Shown: piece after piece, positions 4,538-5,997 of the stretch
How the letters are laid out: each line of letters opens with the position of its first letter
Numbering within the stretch: the first letter of the stretch is position 1
From: an uncultured Microcaldota archaeon
Lineage (GTDB): Archaea; Micrarchaeota; Micrarchaeia; Anstonellales; Bilamarchaeaceae
Length of the DNA stretch: 5,997 bases
Assembly: GCA_903835325.1 (NCBI GenBank)
Contig: CAILMU010000111.1
Span: forward strand, 1 to 5,997
Direction of reading: 5' to 3'
Notes under the pieces: model-generated
Databases searched by the model: none
Told to the model about the DNA's origin: nothing
The model's input: only the letters and a program-made list of their open reading frames with translations
Made by a program: the position numbers and the translations under genes

Positions 4538-5812
4538 ATGATCGACATCAAATTATTGAGGGAGACCCCGGCGGTCCTGGAGGAATCGCTCCGGAACAGG
4601 AATTACCCTGAGGACGCGCACCGGACGCTCGGCGAGATACTGGATCTGGACAAGCAGTGGAGATCCATCAAGAAGGAAGAGGAGCTCCTTCGGGCTGAGC
4701 GGAACAAGAACAGCGCCCTCATCAACGAAGCGAAGAAAAACGGCGAGGGCACCTCCGACCTGATCGCACGCTCCGGCGAGATCGCCAAGCGCATCAAGGA
4801 GATATCCGTCGAGACCCAGACCCTCGAGGACCAGATAAAAGGGCAATTGCTCTACATCCCGAACATCCCTGACGATTCAGTGCCTCTTGGGAAGGACGAG
4901 AACTCGAATATGGAGGTCCGGAGATGGAGCGAACCATCAAAATCATCCAAGGACGTTATCGAGCACCACGAGCTTGGCGAAAGGAGCGGATACATCGATT
5001 TCGAGCGCGGGGTCAAACTGGCCCAGCACCGTTTCTCCGTCCTCTACGGCCCATTGGCGAAACTCGAGCGCGCCCTCATCAATTTCATGCTCTCAGTCCA
5101 TATCTCGCGCGGATACAAGGAGGTCGCGCCCCCGTACCTGGTGAACACGAAAGCCATGACCGGGACCGGCCAGCTCCCGAAATTCAAGGATGAATTGTAC
5201 AAATGCGCGGATGACGACCTTTGGCTGATACCGACGGCCGAGGTCCCGCTCACGAACCTTTTCTCGGGCGAAGTCATCGACGAGAAGCACCTCCCGATAA
5301 AGCTGACCTCCTTCACACCCTCTTTCAGGCGAGAAGCTGGGGCATATGGGAAGGATATCAAGGGCCTCATACGCCAGCACCAGTTCGACAAGGTCGAATT
5401 GGTCCGTTTCGTGAAGCCGGAGACAGGTTTCGACGAGCTGGAAAGCCTCACGAAAGACGCCGAGAATATCCTCCAGCTGCTCGGGCTGCCGTACCGTGTC
5501 ATGGAGCTGTGCTCTGGAGACCTCGGATTCAGTTCGGCCAAGACATACGATATCGAGGTATGGCTTCCGAGCCAGGATAAATACCGCGAGATCTCATCCT
5601 GCTCGTGCTTTGCCGATTTCCAGGCGAGGCGGGCCAACATCAGGTATCGCTCGCCGAGGGGGCCTGAATTCGTCCATACATTGAACGGGAGCGCCCTGGC
5701 TGTCGGCAGGACCATGGTCGCCATCCTAGAGAACTTCCAGGAGGACAAGAAGAGCGTCGTCATACCAAAACCGCTCCGTGATTTCATGGGCGCTGATACG
5801 ATAGAATTTTAA
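4538..5812 (+). CDS. serS: Seryl-tRNA synthetase (standard class II, bacterial-like SerRS)
   Basis: A 424-residue cytoplasmic enzyme that charges tRNA-Ser (and tRNA-Sec where present) with serine. Residues 1-105 form the tRNA-binding arm, with helical coiled-coil segments at about 27-66 and 73-104. The class II core follows: EVAPPYLV (195-202, motif 1 end), TAEVPLTN (233-240, serine site), PSFRREAGAYGKDIKGLIRQ (261-280, motif 2 with the ATP-binding Arg), HQFDKVE (281-287), and LNGSALAVGRTMVAILE (382-398, motif 3). FADFQARRANIRYR (358-371) and the ending VVIPKPLRDFMG are also typical. It is the common SerRS, not the divergent methanogen-type enzyme. All catalytic motifs are intact. The start lies four bases after the adkA stop, and the GTGA at 4530-4533, the only SD-like sequence, contains that stop codon. 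Having serS straight after adkA is not part of the core spc order. Confidence 0.98.
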   Translation: MIDIKLLRETPAVLEESLRNRNYPEDAHRTLGEILDLDKQWRSIKKEEELLRAERNKNSALINEAKKNGEGTSDLIARSGEIAKRIKEISVETQTLEDQIKGQLLYIPNIPDDSVPLGKDENSNMEVRRWSEPSKSSKDVIEHHELGERSGYIDFERGVKLAQHRFSVLYGPLAKLERALINFMLSVHISRGYKEVAPPYLVNTKAMTGTGQLPKFKDELYKCADDDLWLIPTAEVPLTNLFSGEVIDEKHLPIKLTSFTPSFRREAGAYGKDIKGLIRQHQFDKVELVRFVKPETGFDELESLTKDAENILQLLGLPYRVMELCSGDLGFSSAKTYDIEVWLPSQDKYREISSCSCFADFQARRANIRYRSPRGPEFVHTLNGSALAVGRTMVAILENFQEDKKSVVIPKPLRDFMGADTIEF

Positions 5813-5835
5813 TCGTTGGGCGCAGACCAATTCCT

Positions 5836-5841
5836 AGGTGA
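5836..5841 (+). promoter_or_regulatory. Shine-Dalgarno site selecting a GTG start
   Basis: AGGTGA lies five bases before GTG 5847. The next in-frame ATG (5856) would be 14 bases away, so the GTG is the better start for the last gene. Confidence 0.6.
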
Positions 5842-5846
5842 AACCT

Positions 5847-5997
5847 GTGGCTGGAATGAGGAAGCTGTATCTGTTCGCGATAGTCATGGCGATCGTGGCG
5901 ATGATCGTGCATACCGTGGAATCCTTGCTCACCATGGGCTACTATACCGATCCGGCCAATTTCTTGCTCTGGAGCAAACTCATGATGCCCGGGGCCG
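5847..5997 (+). CDS. N-terminal part of an unrecognised membrane protein, truncated by the window edge
   Basis: Fifty codons are visible from GTG 5847. The N terminus MAGMRKLYLF carries basic residues, followed by a hydrophobic segment at about 7-22 (LYLFAIVMAIVAMIVH) that would span the membrane or act as an uncleaved signal anchor. A more polar stretch with Glu25 and YYTDPANF (32-39) comes next, then LLWSKLMMPGA, where a second hydrophobic region may begin. I do not recognise the family; it does not look like the DUF106/EMC3-like protein often found near adkA in archaea. The gene starts 34 bases after serS on the same strand and could be in the same transcript. A weak CGATA plus AATTTTAA at 5799-5812 could serve as its own promoter, but this overlaps the end of serS and is poor. 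Confidence 0.6.
   Translation, partial: MAGMRKLYLFAIVMAIVAMIVHTVESLLTMGYYTDPANFLLWSKLMMPGA

Noticed and set aside
5044..5787. Long open frame of 247 codons on the minus strand opposite serS
   Set aside because: It is the antisense shadow of a fully conserved serS in GC-rich DNA; its product is a Ser/Arg-rich string without motifs or a ribosome-binding site.
1..5997. Mobile elements, CRISPR arrays, tRNA or rRNA genes
   Set aside because: No spaced direct repeats, transposase motifs, terminal repeats or cloverleaf patterns were seen; the window is almost entirely housekeeping genes.

Overview
This window is archaeal chromosomal DNA covering the 3' half of the ribosomal 'spc' protein cluster and what follows it. 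The proteins are of the archaeal/eukaryotic type: uS5 has the GCGSWEC.C segment, uL30 is long, uL15 opens with the THG..GNCKNRRGSGNRGG region, and SecY resembles the methanogen protein rather than the bacterial one. Gene starts are preceded by GGTGA/GAGGTG sites, and two or more promoters have BRE/TATA form. The DNA is GC-rich in the genes and AT-rich in the gaps. No residue or gene fixes the phylum. The fast-looking ribosomal proteins and the Gln/Pro-rich tail of the first gene would fit a DPANN-type archaeon such as Micrarchaeota or Diapherotrites, but that is a guess.

Layout, all on the + strand: the tail of a gene that by position should be rpl19e (1-164), uL18 (164-661), uS5 (667-1308) and uL30 (1311-1742), packed with overlaps or 2-5 nt gaps. 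A 68-nt AT-rich gap with a perfect dyad follows, then uL15 (1811-2248). A 134-nt gap holds a good TATA promoter and a strong leader hairpin before secY (2383-3855). A 147-nt gap holds a T-rich terminator region and a second promoter that closely matches the secY one, before the archaeal adenylate kinase adkA (4003-4533). serS (4538-5812) starts 4 nt after adkA. The start of an unrecognised membrane protein (5847 to the window edge) closes the window.

Together the genes serve protein synthesis and export: four or five 50S/30S proteins, the translocon channel, the kinase that equilibrates adenine nucleotides, and seryl-tRNA synthetase. The transcription signals suggest that the classical single operon is split into at least two or three units here: ribosomal proteins up to uL30, possibly uL15 with its own promoter, secY alone, and adkA-serS.

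I did not find a new defence, mobile or CRISPR-like system. The best leads are the non-coding gaps: the shared promoter motif, the secY leader hairpin with an overlapping micro-ORF, and the dyad in front of uL15.
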